Source of the DNA: Peptoniphilaceae bacterium
GTDB lineage: Bacteria; Bacillota; Clostridia; Tissierellales; Peptoniphilaceae
DNA: 64,000 nt
Reading direction: 5' to 3'
Assembly (NCBI GenBank): GCA_028723425.1
Contig: JAQYEZ010000063.1
Coordinates: 18,833 to 82,832, forward strand
Positions 36,369-44,756 of the stretch are shown in pieces. Below the pieces are notes generated by a model. That model was not told where the DNA came from. It saw only the letters and a program-made list of their open reading frames with translations, and searched no databases. Made by a program: the position numbers and the translations under genes. Position 1 is the stretch's first letter; the number at the start of each line of letters is the position of its first letter.

Positions 36369-36957
36369 ATAAGCCTCTTTCATTAATTATATTCAAAACA
36401 TTATCTGTAACTAAGTACTTGATGCTCTTACCTTCTTTTTTGAGACTTCTTATCAAGCTTGATGATATATCTAAGGATAAATTATTAAGCAAATAAATAT
36501 TTGGATTAAACTTCTTTTGTTTATTTACAGCTAGAACAAGTTTACTATCTTTTGCTGTCGAAGTTCTTGCAAAAACTATTAGATTTTCATTTAACATTTC
36601 TTGATAATTTTTCCAAGTTTCTATAGTTAAAAAAGAATCCTCACCTAATATATAGAATATTTCATCTTTTGGGAAAGCTTTTTTAAAATAATTTATAGTA
36701 TCATTTGTAAAATGTACTGTATTATCTGTTGACTCAAAAGTAGATAGGACAATCTTGGGATTATCTTTTATAGCCTGGCTAACCATCTCTACACGAATAT
36801 GAGTAGGGGTCTTTTTTATGTGCTTTTTATGAGGTGGATTAGAACTTGGCAAAATAACTAGTTTGTCCAAATTCATTTCATTAATAGAATTTTCCATTAC
36901 TATCATATGTCCAATATGGATTGGATCAAAAGTACCACCATATAGTCCTATTCTCAT
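36361..36957 (-). CDS. nadD: Nicotinate-nucleotide adenylyltransferase
   Basis: It joins nicotinate mononucleotide and ATP to give deamido-NAD, shared by de novo and salvage NAD synthesis. The 198 aa have the nucleotidyltransferase motif GLYGGTFDPIHIGHM at the start, LPSSNPPHK, YILGEDSFLTIETW and the ISSSLIRSL motif near the C-terminus (ISSTxIR in the family). The ATG is directly at the yhbY stop, giving a one-base overlap. Confidence 0.95.
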   Translation of the reverse strand: MRIGLYGGTFDPIHIGHMIVMENSINEMNLDKLVILPSSNPPHKKHIKKTPTHIRVEMVSQAIKDNPKIVLSTFESTDNTVHFTNDTINYFKKAFPKDEIFYILGEDSFLTIETWKNYQEMLNENLIVFARTSTAKDSKLVLAVNKQKKFNPNIYLLNNLSLDISSSLIRSLKKEGKSIKYLVTDNVLNIINERGLYV

Positions 36958-37241
36958 TATAAAACTATTTTCTTTTCTTTACTCTGTCTGTATATAGTTA
37001 TTATATTTCCTATATGCGAAACAAATTCTGCGTTAAGTTTTTCTAACAATGTTTCTATAATATAATCTGGATCGTCCAAATTATTATTTAATATTTTTAT
37101 TTTTATAAGCTCTTTTTTTTCAAGAGCTTCTTCAATTGCACCTACAAGTTCATCTGTTACAGAATTTTTTCCTATATTAAAAATAGGATTCTCCTTGTGG
37201 GCTATTTTTTTTAATTTTGCTCTATCCTTTCCTGTTAGCAT
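36957..37241 (-). CDS. yhbY: YhbY (CRM domain) RNA-binding protein
   Basis: A 94-aa single-domain CRS1-YhbY protein, associated with pre-50S ribosomal particles. The product opens MLTGKDRAKLKKIAHKENP, contains the RNA-binding loop in IFNIGKNSV (GxxG type) and ends with FVSHIGNIITIYRQSK. It lies between obgE (8 bases upstream) and nadD, the standard Firmicute order. Confidence 0.94.
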   Translation of the reverse strand: MLTGKDRAKLKKIAHKENPIFNIGKNSVTDELVGAIEEALEKKELIKIKILNNNLDDPDYIIETLLEKLNAEFVSHIGNIITIYRQSKEKKIVL

Positions 37242-37249
37242 CCTAGCTC

Positions 37250-38530
37250 CTATTCATAATAATCAAAAACTAAATCACCTATGGCTACTGTATCTCCTTC
37301 TTCTATGCCCATTTCTTTAAATTTATCAAATACTCCCATATTTCTTAATGTAGTTTCAAAGAATAACCTACTATCATAGTCTTCTAAATTTACTTTTTCT
37401 ATAAGCTTATCAATTCTTTTACCATAGGCAACATATATACCATCTTCATAAGTATAGTTTAAATCAAATTCTTCTTTTTTACTATAATATTCTTCTAAGA
37501 AATTCTCATCTATTACTTCCTTACTTTCATACTGAACTTCTTCAAGTTTACTTAAAGTAGTAGCAACATAATCTATCAAATCTTTTATCCCAGAAGTGGT
37601 AGCTGCAGATATCCTAAAAATTTGATATTTGTCTTTATATTTTTCTATAAATTTAGAAGCATTGTCATTAAAATCTAAATCCACTTTATTTAAAGCAACA
37701 ATCTGCGTTTTTTCTTTTAAAGCTTTATTATATAAGGCCAACTCATCATTAATCAATTCAAAATCTTCTAAAGGGTCTCTACCTTCTATAGCAGAAATAT
37801 CTACTAAATGAATGAGTATCCTACATCTTTCAATATGTTTTAAAAAATCATGCCCTAAGCCTATACCTTGGCTTGCTCCCTCGATTAGACCAGGTATATC
37901 TGCCACAACGAAAGACTTTCCTTGGTCAATTTTTACAACCCCTAAATTAGGGTCAAGAGTTGTAAAATGATAATTTGCAATTTTTGGTCTTGCTTGTGAA
38001 ATTACAGAAATTAAGGTTGATTTTCCAACGTTAGGTAGTCCAACCAAACCTACATCCGCAAGGATCTTTAGTTCCATAATAATGCTTATTGTTTGTCCTT
38101 CTTTGCCTTTTTGTGCAAAACGAGGAGCTTGTCTTGTTGATGTACTAAAATGAACATTTCCTTTACCACCCTTGCCACCTTTAGCAATAAGAATTTTCAT
38201 GCCATCTTTATTTAAATCAACTATAGCTTTTTCTGAACTCGCTTCTTTTATGATTGTTCCAACAGGAACTTTAAGATATAGGTCTTGGCCCTTTTTGCCA
38301 TACCTTTTTTTATTCATGCCATTTTGACCATTTTCTGCCTTGTATTTTGTTTTATATTTAAATTCCTCTAAGGTAGAAAGATCTTTAGTGGCTTTTATAT
38401 ATATATCACCACCATTGCCACCATCTCCACCTGCTGGCCCTCCTGTCGGCTCAAACTTTTCCCTACGAAAAGCTACTGCCCCATCGCCTCCATTACCCGC
38501 TATTAGGTCTATTTTTGCTAAATCTATCAT
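37250..38530 (-). CDS. obgE: GTPase Obg (CgtA)
   Basis: An essential ribosome-assembly GTPase linked to stress responses. The 426 aa have the glycine-rich Obg fold (residues 1-158, with REKFEPTGGPAGGDGGNGGD), the G domain with G1 GLPNVGKSTL, G3 DIPGLIEGA and G4 NKVD, and a C-terminal OCT domain from about 340. AAAAGGAA precedes the ATG. An intrinsic terminator lies immediately upstream, between rpmA and obgE, so expression needs read-through or a promoter I cannot see. Confidence 0.96.
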   Translation of the reverse strand: MIDLAKIDLIAGNGGDGAVAFRREKFEPTGGPAGGDGGNGGDIYIKATKDLSTLEEFKYKTKYKAENGQNGMNKKRYGKKGQDLYLKVPVGTIIKEASSEKAIVDLNKDGMKILIAKGGKGGKGNVHFSTSTRQAPRFAQKGKEGQTISIIMELKILADVGLVGLPNVGKSTLISVISQARPKIANYHFTTLDPNLGVVKIDQGKSFVVADIPGLIEGASQGIGLGHDFLKHIERCRILIHLVDISAIEGRDPLEDFELINDELALYNKALKEKTQIVALNKVDLDFNDNASKFIEKYKDKYQIFRISAATTSGIKDLIDYVATTLSKLEEVQYESKEVIDENFLEEYYSKKEEFDLNYTYEDGIYVAYGKRIDKLIEKVNLEDYDSRLFFETTLRNMGVFDKFKEMGIEEGDTVAIGDLVFDYYE

Positions 38531-38546
38531 AATAAATTCCTTTTAT

Positions 38547-38572
38547 TAAAAAAGCTTGCCAACCGGCAAGCT
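38547..38572 (-). terminator. Rho-independent terminator between rpmA and obgE
   Basis: AGCTTGCC (38553-38560) pairs perfectly with GGCAAGCT (38565-38572) around a 4-nt loop; on the minus strand a run of T's follows. It should limit read-through from the ribosomal protein genes into obgE. Confidence 0.88.
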
Positions 38573-38584
38573 ATAGTCTCTCTC

Positions 38585-38878
38585 TTAAGCAATATCTTGC
38601 TTTGGATATACAGAAACTTGTTTTTTATTTTTACCTTTTCTTTCGAATTTTACAATTCCTTCGCAAGATGCAAATAAAGTATCGTCACTTCCTCTTTTTA
38701 CATTATGACCTGGATGAATCTTTGTTCCTCTTTGTCTAACAATTATTGTTCCTGAGTTTACAAATTGTCCATCTGCTCTTTTAACACCAAGTCTTTTTGA
38801 TTGACTATCTCTACCGTTTTTAGAAGAAGAAACTCCTTTTTTACTTGAAAATCTTTGTAAATTAATGTTTAATAACAT
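38585..38878 (-). CDS. rpmA: 50S ribosomal protein L27 with cleavable N-terminus
   Basis: L27 reaches the peptidyl-transferase centre with its N-terminal arm. The 97-aa product begins with a nine-residue extension ending in LQRF before [15 protein letters not shown], the Firmicute arrangement in which protease Prp removes the extension. The usual cleavage motif is LQFF; here Arg replaces the first Phe. Later segments [20 protein letters not shown] and HPGHNVKRG are standard. The prp gene lies directly upstream in the same operon. A GAGGAGG site precedes the ATG. Confidence 0.97.
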   Translation of the reverse strand: MLLNINLQRFSSKKGVSSSKNGRDSQSKRLGVKRADGQFVNSGTIIVRQRGTKIHPGHNVKRGSDDTLFASCEGIVKFERKGKNKKQVSVYPKQDIA

Positions 38879-38880
38879 AC

Positions 38881-39192
38881 CTATACCTCCTCGTAATCTA
38901 AATTAACATATTTGTTGTAGTTTCCTAATAATGTCTGAATACCAGTTTCAAAAAATTTAAAAATAACATCTGTCTCTTCTGTACTATTCTCAATTAGTAA
39001 AGTCATAACATTTCCATCGTCGATGAAATCTAAATCATTTAAATACAAATCTAAAGTATTTACAGTTGAATATGCAAGGATACTTACTGCGGAGCAGACA
39101 ATATCGCTGCCTTCTTCTGCAAAATCTGCATGACCCTTAATTGAAAAACCAACCAGATTATTATTTTTTCTTTTTAAAGTAACAAAAATCAT
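38881..39192 (-). CDS. prp: L27-processing cysteine protease Prp
   Basis: Prp cuts the N-terminal extension from L27; the uncut form would block the peptidyl-transferase centre. The 103-aa product has the catalytic pair: His in IKGHADFA near residue 20 and Cys in [12 protein letters not shown] near residue 32, with the usual 12-residue-type spacing. The ATG at 39192 overlaps the rplU stop by one base (TAATG), so translation is coupled; a TTG at 39198 is the alternative. The place between rplU and rpmA is conserved in Firmicutes. Confidence 0.93.
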   Translation of the reverse strand: MIFVTLKRKNNNLVGFSIKGHADFAEEGSDIVCSAVSILAYSTVNTLDLYLNDLDFIDDGNVMTLLIENSTEETDVIFKFFETGIQTLLGNYNKYVNLDYEEV

Positions 39193-39503
39193 TAACAATT
39201 AATATTGTTAATTTCAACTAAAGTATATGGTTGTCTATGACCTTGTTTAGATTTTGAACCTTTTTTAGGTCTATATTTAAACACAATTACTTTTTTGTTT
39301 TTAGCTTGGTCTTTAACTGTTGCAGAAACTTTTGCATTTTCTACTAATGGAGTTCCAACTTTAATATCATCATCGGATTTTACCATAAGTACTTCATCAA
39401 ATTCAACAGTGTCGCCAACTTCAGCGTTTAGCTTTTCTACTCTTACTAAATCGCCTTCTGATACTTTATATTGTTTTCCACCTGTCTTGATAATAGCGTA
39501 CAT
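39192..39503 (-). CDS. rplU: 50S ribosomal protein L21
   Basis: L21 is a 23S rRNA-binding protein of the large subunit. The 103 aa open [18 protein letters not shown], the family hallmark, and close with [27 protein letters not shown] precedes the ATG. It heads rplU-prp-rpmA with its own promoter and a structured leader, so it is separately regulated from the upstream thiI gene. Confidence 0.97.
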   Translation of the reverse strand: MYAIIKTGGKQYKVSEGDLVRVEKLNAEVGDTVEFDEVLMVKSDDDIKVGTPLVENAKVSATVKDQAKNKKVIVFKYRPKKGSKSKQGHRQPYTLVEINNINC

Positions 39504-39525
39504 TGTACACCTCCTAAAAAATTCT

Positions 39526-39561
39526 CGCCAGTATAAAGGTGATCAGTACCCATACTGAGCG
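39526..39561 (-). ncRNA. Ribosomal protein L21 leader
   Basis: In the predicted rplU leader (minus strand), CGCTCAGTAT (39561-39552) pairs with ATACTGGCG (39534-39526) with a one-base bulge, enclosing a loop that holds a second short helix (GTGATCA/TAC region). Position and shape match the known L21 leader class of Firmicutes, thought to bind L21 or its partner; the binding itself is not visible. Confidence 0.7.
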
Positions 39562-39573
39562 GTTTACCTATAT

Positions 39574-39602
39574 ATAATACCAATCTTCTAAAATCTTGTC
39601 AA
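39574..39602 (-). promoter_or_regulatory. Promoter of rplU-prp-rpmA
   Basis: On the minus strand TTGACA (39602-39597), a 17-bp spacer and TATTAT (39579-39574): a near-perfect housekeeping promoter starting two bases after the thiI stop. Confidence 0.85.
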
Positions 39603-39603
39603 A

Positions 39604-40764
39604 TTAAATATTGATTATTTCCATCTTTTCAATGGCTTTATTTTCAAGCTCCTCTATGTTTAAGTTTTCTTCATAAAGTTTTACAAATTTTATTCTTGGT
39701 TTGGTTATTGGATTTGATGGGGCAAAAATTGAACAGCAATCATCGTATGGCTCTATACTTTTTTGGTAGGAACCAATCTCAACTGACTTTTCTATAATTT
39801 CAGCTTTATCTAAAGCAATTACAGGTCTTAATACGGGTAAAGCTATGGCATCTTCTATTACAGACATAGATTCTAGAGTTTGGGAAGCTACTTGTCCTAG
39901 ACTTTCTCCTGTCACTACAGCTTGGTAATTATTTTCTTTTGAAATTTTTTCTGCTATTCTCATCATAAATCTTCTGGACAATATAGTAGTGTAATTTCTT
40001 GGGCAATTTTCGTTAATTGCTTTGTATATATCTGCAAGATTAACCGAGTAGACTCTCATATCTCCTGTATACTTACTCATAATTTCTGCAAGCTCTATAG
40101 CTTTTTGATGAGCCCTTTTTGAAGTAAAAGGATAAGAATGGAAATGGATAGCATCAAGCTTCATGCCTCTTTTTGCCATCATAAAACCAGCTACTGGAGA
40201 ATCTATGCCGCCTGATAAGAGCAAAAGCCCTTGACCGCTTGACCCAAGAGGTAAACCTCCTTGGCCTTTATATCTTTTTGAATATACATATGCCTTAGAT
40301 TTAATATCTACGAAGACTTTAAAATCAGGTTTATGAACATCAACTTTCACATTTTCATAGTTTTTTAATATATATCCTCCAAGCATCGAACTAAGTTGTG
40401 TTGATTGTAAGGGAAATGATTTGTCTACTCTTTTTGTAACCACCTTAAAAGTTTTGTTTTGATAGTCGTTTCTTTCATCTATTACACATTTGCAAGCTTC
40501 TTTTATAGAATCTATATTTTTCTCACATTTTAGTACCTTTGATATATATATTATTCCAAAAACCTTTTGTATTTCAGGAATCATTATATCAAGCTTTTCA
40601 TAATCAGCCTTGATATATAGTACCGAACTCTCTATATATATATCATCATAACCTATATCTCTAATATTTTTTTCAATATTTCTTCTAGCTGTGGCAAAAA
40701 ATGTATTTCTATTTTTACCTTTTAAAAACAATTCACCAAAGCTTATGGCTATCAACCACTCCAT
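39604..40764 (-). CDS. thiI: tRNA 4-thiouridine synthetase ThiI
   Basis: ThiI adenylates U8 of tRNA and installs sulfur from a cysteine desulfurase persulfide; it can also serve thiamine synthesis. The 386 aa comprise an NFLD-like start with SFGELFLKGKNRNTF, a THUMP domain to about residue 170 and the PP-loop ATPase with LLLSGGIDSPVAGFMM near 180. There is no rhodanese domain, as in most Gram-positive ThiI. The desulfurase gene directly upstream overlaps by one base, a clear functional pair. Confidence 0.95.
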   Translation of the reverse strand: MEWLIAISFGELFLKGKNRNTFFATARRNIEKNIRDIGYDDIYIESSVLYIKADYEKLDIMIPEIQKVFGIIYISKVLKCEKNIDSIKEACKCVIDERNDYQNKTFKVVTKRVDKSFPLQSTQLSSMLGGYILKNYENVKVDVHKPDFKVFVDIKSKAYVYSKRYKGQGGLPLGSSGQGLLLLSGGIDSPVAGFMMAKRGMKLDAIHFHSYPFTSKRAHQKAIELAEIMSKYTGDMRVYSVNLADIYKAINENCPRNYTTILSRRFMMRIAEKISKENNYQAVVTGESLGQVASQTLESMSVIEDAIALPVLRPVIALDKAEIIEKSVEIGSYQKSIEPYDDCCSIFAPSNPITKPRIKFVKLYEENLNIEELENKAIEKMEIINI

Positions 40765-41882
40765 TACATAACCTTCCTTATTATTTCAATACTGTTTTTT
40801 AAAATATTTATTGTTTTATCTATATCTTTTTTTGTAATATCTGATGAAAAAGAAAATCTCAAGGATCCATCAATAAATTTATTATCTACATTTAGATTTT
40901 CCAATACTCTACTTTTTGCGCCTTTTGAACATGCAGAACCTGATGAAACATATATTTCTTCTTCTTCTAACATATGAAGTAATACTTCTGATTTAATATT
41001 AGCAAAGCCAACATTTAAGATATAGTAAGAGACTTTATCAGATGGAGATATAAAAGTATAATTGCTAATATTTTCTTTTACTAACTTTCTAAAATATAAA
41101 TTCAATTCTTTTATATATGATCTTTCATTTTTTTCTTTCATTAATTCTAAAGCCTTAGCCATGGCTACAATGGCTGGAGAGTTATATGTTCCAGAAGATA
41201 TGATTTCTTGTCTACCACCATACAAAAGAGGTTTTAACTTAGAAATAAAATTCTTACTCACATATAAACCACCTACGCCCTTAGGACCATGAATTTTGTG
41301 CCCAGAAAAACTTAAAGCATCTACACCAAGACTTTTAACCTTGCAATCCTCTTTTGCTAAAGCTTGAGTTGCATCAATATGCAATAATATATCTTTATTA
41401 TATTCTTTAACTATTTTTGATATTTCTTTTATATTTTGTATAGTTCCAGTTTCGTTGTTAACATAAATAATAGATACAAGTTTAGTGTCTTCGGTCAATG
41501 ATTTTTCCAAATCTTTTAAGTCTATATAACCATACTTATCATTTTTTAGGTATTTAACTTCTTTATATTCATAATTATTGAATGCATCATAAACTGAGGC
41601 ATGTTCTATTCCTGTACTTATTGCTTCTGCTTGTTTTGAAGCAAGAGAGCTTATTATAATATTATTTGATTCTGTTGCTCCTTTGGTAAAATATATCTCA
41701 TTTTCTTCGCATCCTAATTCTTTGGCAAAAGTTCTTTTGCTCTCTTTGATCAAATTTTCTGCTTCCATACCAAAAGAGTGTAAGGCAGATGGGTTGGCAA
41801 AAAAATTCTTCTCCACATTTTTTTCTGCATCTATTACTTCATCATACATTCTTGTTGTTGCTGCATTGTCTAAATAAATCAT
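40764..41882 (-). CDS. Cysteine desulfurase, NifS/IscS-like, probable sulfur donor to ThiI
   Basis: A PLP enzyme that takes sulfur from cysteine as a persulfide. The product starts MIYLDNAATTRMYDEV, has HIDATQALAK, the PLP lysine in SFSGHKIHGPKGVGGLY and the catalytic Cys in SSGSACSKGAKSR. At 372 aa it is slightly short. I take the ATG at 41882, where the family start lies; the open frame extends 18 codons further without support. Pairing with thiI mirrors Bacillus nifZ-thiI, so tRNA thiolation is the likeliest role; Fe-S assembly cannot be excluded, since no iscU lies near. Confidence 0.93.
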   Translation of the reverse strand: MIYLDNAATTRMYDEVIDAEKNVEKNFFANPSALHSFGMEAENLIKESKRTFAKELGCEENEIYFTKGATESNNIIISSLASKQAEAISTGIEHASVYDAFNNYEYKEVKYLKNDKYGYIDLKDLEKSLTEDTKLVSIIYVNNETGTIQNIKEISKIVKEYNKDILLHIDATQALAKEDCKVKSLGVDALSFSGHKIHGPKGVGGLYVSKNFISKLKPLLYGGRQEIISSGTYNSPAIVAMAKALELMKEKNERSYIKELNLYFRKLVKENISNYTFISPSDKVSYYILNVGFANIKSEVLLHMLEEEEIYVSSGSACSKGAKSRVLENLNVDNKFIDGSLRFSFSSDITKKDIDKTINILKNSIEIIRKVM

Positions 41883-41901
41883 CCTAATCACATCCTTTAA
41901 C

Positions 41902-41936
41902 TTAAATATTATAATATTTAAAACACATTCTGGCAA
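41902..41936 (-). promoter_or_regulatory. Promoter and palindromic operator candidate of the nifS-like-thiI unit
   Basis: On the minus strand TTGCCA (41936-41931), a 17-bp spacer and TATAAT (41913-41908). The -10 box lies inside a perfect 20-bp palindrome at 41902-41921 (TTAAATATT, AT, AATATTTAA), so a bound dimer there would block the promoter. Confidence 0.65.
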
Positions 41937-41943
41937 ATTTAGG

Positions 41944-41949
41944 TATAAT
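41944..41949 (+). promoter_or_regulatory. -10 box of the YprB-like nuclease gene
   Basis: TATAAT at 41944-41949 places the transcription start at about 41956, the first base of the ATG. No recognisable -35 or Shine-Dalgarno accompanies it. Confidence 0.5.
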
Positions 41950-41955
41950 AATTAC

Positions 41956-42870
41956 ATGATAACAAAAAAAATAAGATATCAAGCTAATAAACTTAAAAAA
42001 AATCAAATAGTTTTAGATATAGAAACAACCGGTCTTTCATCCTTATATGATAAAGTTGTTGTTCTTGGACTTATAGGCTACGAAAATAAAACTTCTTATA
42101 TTATACAATATTTTGCAGAAAATGACCTAGAAGAAAAAAGACTTTTAGAAATATTTCTAAAAAAATCCTTTGATAAGCAAATAATAACTTATAATGGAGA
42201 TAGCTTTGATTTGCCCTTTTTAAAAACTAGACTTAAGGCTTATAAATTGCAAGATAATATAGTCTACAAGGGAATTGATATTTATAAAATAATTAGGTCT
42301 AAAAAGCACCTTATTGATTTTTATTCTATGAAGCTTGTAGATATAGAAAAGCTTATTGATATTAACAGAAATGATCCTTCTAGATATAAAAGTGTAAGTA
42401 AACTAACAAAAGAAATAAAAAAGAGAGAAAATCCTAGGCCAATCCTTATTCATAATCAAAATGATCTTATAGCAACAGAAAAATTAATAGATATAGATCT
42501 AATAATCAAGAATATGCTTTCTCTTACAGCTAATAATTATACTTTTTATCTATTAGATATAAGTATCAGCAATAATATAGCAAAAGTTATACTTGAGTCA
42601 TCAAATGAATTAGTAGAATCTTATTTCACAAAAAAAAACTATCAGCTACAAACTAAAGCTAGACAAATAATCATTTATTTTACTGTCCTTTATGGAAAGA
42701 TAAGTCCAAATATAGGAGGCTATGTAAGCAAAAATATTTTTAATTTGAAAGATTCAAGCAATTACAAGATTAATCCAAATCTCCTTGTTATAAAAGAAGG
42801 AAAAATGTACAACACTAAAAATATATTAAATTATTCTTTGGCAATAATTAAAGAGAACTTAAATCTATAA
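41956..42870 (+). CDS. YprB-like RNase H-fold 3'-5' exonuclease domain protein
   Basis: A 304-aa protein with a DEDD-type nuclease core: VLDIETTGLSS near residue 20 gives the first Asp-x-Glu, ITYNGDSFDLPFLKTRL near residue 78 gives the second Asp region, and the later HNQNDLIATEKLIDI gives the last acidic segment. This is the YprB family, whose physiological substrate is not settled. The remaining 100 residues are beta-rich and unassigned. It is a lone plus-strand gene in a long minus-strand region, and its 3' end overlaps the ung 3' end by 6 bases. No Shine-Dalgarno is visible, and the promoter geometry suggests a leaderless message. Confidence 0.85.
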   Translation: MITKKIRYQANKLKKNQIVLDIETTGLSSLYDKVVVLGLIGYENKTSYIIQYFAENDLEEKRLLEIFLKKSFDKQIITYNGDSFDLPFLKTRLKAYKLQDNIVYKGIDIYKIIRSKKHLIDFYSMKLVDIEKLIDINRNDPSRYKSVSKLTKEIKKRENPRPILIHNQNDLIATEKLIDIDLIIKNMLSLTANNYTFYLLDISISNNIAKVILESSNELVESYFTKKNYQLQTKARQIIIYFTVLYGKISPNIGGYVSKNIFNLKDSSNYKINPNLLVIKEGKMYNTKNILNYSLAIIKENLNL

Positions 42871-42877
42871 GTTCTCT
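42852..42877. terminator. Bidirectional hairpin in the overlapping 3' ends of the YprB-like gene and ung
   Basis: AGAGAACTTA (42852-42861) pairs perfectly with TAAGTTCTCT (42868-42877). Both stop codons fall inside the hairpin, so the terminator is embedded in coding sequence. T tracts are moderate on both sides. Confidence 0.65.
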
Positions 42878-43542
42878 ATTTGCCAATCAATTGCTTTCAT
42901 ATTGTTTGATATTAAAAAATCATTAGTTTTTGAGAAAGGTTTTGACCCAAAAAATCCCCTATAGGCTGATAGTGGTGATGGATGAGGACTTTTTATTACT
43001 AAATGATTTTTATTAGTTATGAAACTTGATTTTGACTGAGCATAACTTCCCCAAAGTATAAAGACTATGGGTCTTTTTCTCTGATTAAGGTTTTCGATTA
43101 TTCTATCAGTTAAAATCGTCCATCCTATATCTTTGTGAGAATTTGCTCTATTTGCCCTAACAGTCAAGGTTGAATTTAATAATAAAACTCCTTGTTTGGC
43201 CCATTTCTCAAGATTACCATGATTAGGAATATAACAATTCAAATCATCGTGTAGCTCTTTATAAATATTTATCAAAGATGGAGGTATGGCAACACCTTTT
43301 CTAACAGAAAAAGAAAAACCATGAGCTTGACCTTTTCCATGATAAGGATCTTGACCTAAAATTAGAACTCTAACATCTTCATATGAAACAGCTTTTAGGG
43401 CATTAAAAATATCATACATATCAGGATATATTTCATAATTTTGATATTCATGAATTAGTATTCTGCGAAGTTTTTTGTAATAGTCTTTATTCCACTCATC
43501 TTTTAATATTTCATCCCAATCATTACCAATATTAACAGACAT
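42865..43542 (-). CDS. ung: Uracil-DNA glycosylase
   Basis: It excises uracil from DNA to start base excision repair. The 225 aa are family 1: the water-activating GQDPYHGKGQAHG near residue 63, LLNSTLTVRA, VFILWGSYAQ and the minor-groove HPSPLSAYRGFFG loop with the catalytic His. It is the last gene of the long minus-strand run that begins at recJ; its ATG is directly adjacent to the lspA stop. Confidence 0.96.
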   Translation of the reverse strand: MSVNIGNDWDEILKDEWNKDYYKKLRRILIHEYQNYEIYPDMYDIFNALKAVSYEDVRVLILGQDPYHGKGQAHGFSFSVRKGVAIPPSLINIYKELHDDLNCYIPNHGNLEKWAKQGVLLLNSTLTVRANRANSHKDIGWTILTDRIIENLNQRKRPIVFILWGSYAQSKSSFITNKNHLVIKSPHPSPLSAYRGFFGSKPFSKTNDFLISNNMKAIDWQIENL

Positions 43543-43992
43543 TTATTTTTCCTTCTTTTCTTCCAAAAATATAATATATATTATCATTAAAACAGAGCCT
43601 GAAGTAATAAGAACATCAGCTATATTAAAAACTGGGAAATTGATAAAAGAAAACTCGATAAAATCTACTACATAAGAATGAAAGATTCTATCATAAAAAT
43701 TTCCCAAGGCTCCTGATACTAGCAAAGACAAAGCAATATTTAATAATTTAGGATTTTTTTTATAGTTTTTAATAAAATAAATTATTATTCCAATTACTAC
43801 AAGTATAGTCAAAATAACAAAAAATATCCTTCTATTTTGTAATATGCCAAAGGCAGCTCCTCTATTTTCTACATAAATAAAATTGATAATTTTTGTAAAA
43901 TAAGGATTTTCTATAAAATTATTAATTGCATAAATTTTGCTTATCCTATCTGCTATTAGCCCTAAAATAATTATAAAAATATATAAAGTCAT
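43543..43992 (-). CDS. lspA: Lipoprotein signal peptidase
   Basis: LspA cuts the signal peptide of prolipoproteins after lipidation. The 149-aa product has four membrane helices (about residues 2-18, 58-78, 84-104, 124-143) and the catalytic Asp motifs in LLVSGALGNFYDRIFHSYVVDFIEF-type region (near residue 95-115) and FNIADVLITSG. It overlaps ylmH by 4 bases (ATGA). The usual divIVA and ileS between ylmH and lspA are missing. Confidence 0.93.
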   Translation of the reverse strand: MTLYIFIIILGLIADRISKIYAINNFIENPYFTKIINFIYVENRGAAFGILQNRRIFFVILTILVVIGIIIYFIKNYKKNPKLLNIALSLLVSGALGNFYDRIFHSYVVDFIEFSFINFPVFNIADVLITSGSVLMIIYIIFLEEKKEK

Positions 43993-44753
43993 TTGTATTT
44001 CCTATATTTAATAAGGTAGTTACCTTTTTTGCTCATGCCTTCTATCGAATCAAATATAAATCTTCCTTGATGTTTTATAGAAATAATCGAACCTTCTTTA
44101 ATAACTTTAGAAGGATCTGTTGTATTTACATAGTTAAGCTTAACATCTTTTGACTTAATCATACTCTTTACTTTATTTCTTGATAAATTAGTTAATTGAG
44201 AAATTATAGCATCTAGTCTTAAAGATGATACAAAACCTTTATTTTCTTCGTAAGATAAAGGGACTTTACTTAAAATATTATTTCTCTTAAAATCAACACT
44301 TACACTTTGATTTTTAATTTTTGTAAGATTATATTTAACAAAGTTTGCATCTTCTTTTAAAACTACAAATTCACATTTGTTATCTTTGATGAGAATATCT
44401 CCTATACTTTCCCTATCAAGTCCAAGATGAATCAAAGCGCCCAATACATCTGGATGTTTTAAAGCCTTACATTCAAATTCCATAACTTTAATATAAGCAT
44501 CGCTTACTATTTGGCCATGTGGATTTGCTATAAAAATTTTTCTTTCTGTATCTTCATTTCCACCAATGAATTTTATATCTATTTTATTAGAAAATCCAAT
44601 TGCTTTTATTACACTTTGTTCAAAAGGATCTAAAAAATAGCTTTTAAGTTCTTGACCATTATAAAAAGCTCTCTCCAAGATAGAGATAGCTTTTTTGATA
44701 GAAGATTTTTTATTTTTATCTTGTATAAAATCTATATTATACTCTAACTTCAT
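43989..44753 (-). CDS. ylmH: S4 domain RNA-binding protein YlmH
   Basis: A 254-aa protein with an N-terminal RNA-recognition-like region and a C-terminal S4 domain, where LRLDAIISQLTNLSRNKVKSMI and KDVKLNYVNTTDPSKVIKEGS follow the S4 pattern. YlmH sits beside sepF and ylmE in Firmicute division clusters and can act on 50S-peptidyl-tRNA complexes together with RqcH-type tailing, replacing RqcP. With rqcH in this window and no rqcP beside hup, that role is worth considering. The gene follows sepF by 3 bases. Confidence 0.88.
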   Translation of the reverse strand: MKLEYNIDFIQDKNKKSSIKKAISILERAFYNGQELKSYFLDPFEQSVIKAIGFSNKIDIKFIGGNEDTERKIFIANPHGQIVSDAYIKVMEFECKALKHPDVLGALIHLGLDRESIGDILIKDNKCEFVVLKEDANFVKYNLTKIKNQSVSVDFKRNNILSKVPLSYEENKGFVSSLRLDAIISQLTNLSRNKVKSMIKSKDVKLNYVNTTDPSKVIKEGSIISIKHQGRFIFDSIEGMSKKGNYLIKYRKYK

Positions 44754-44756
44754 AAT

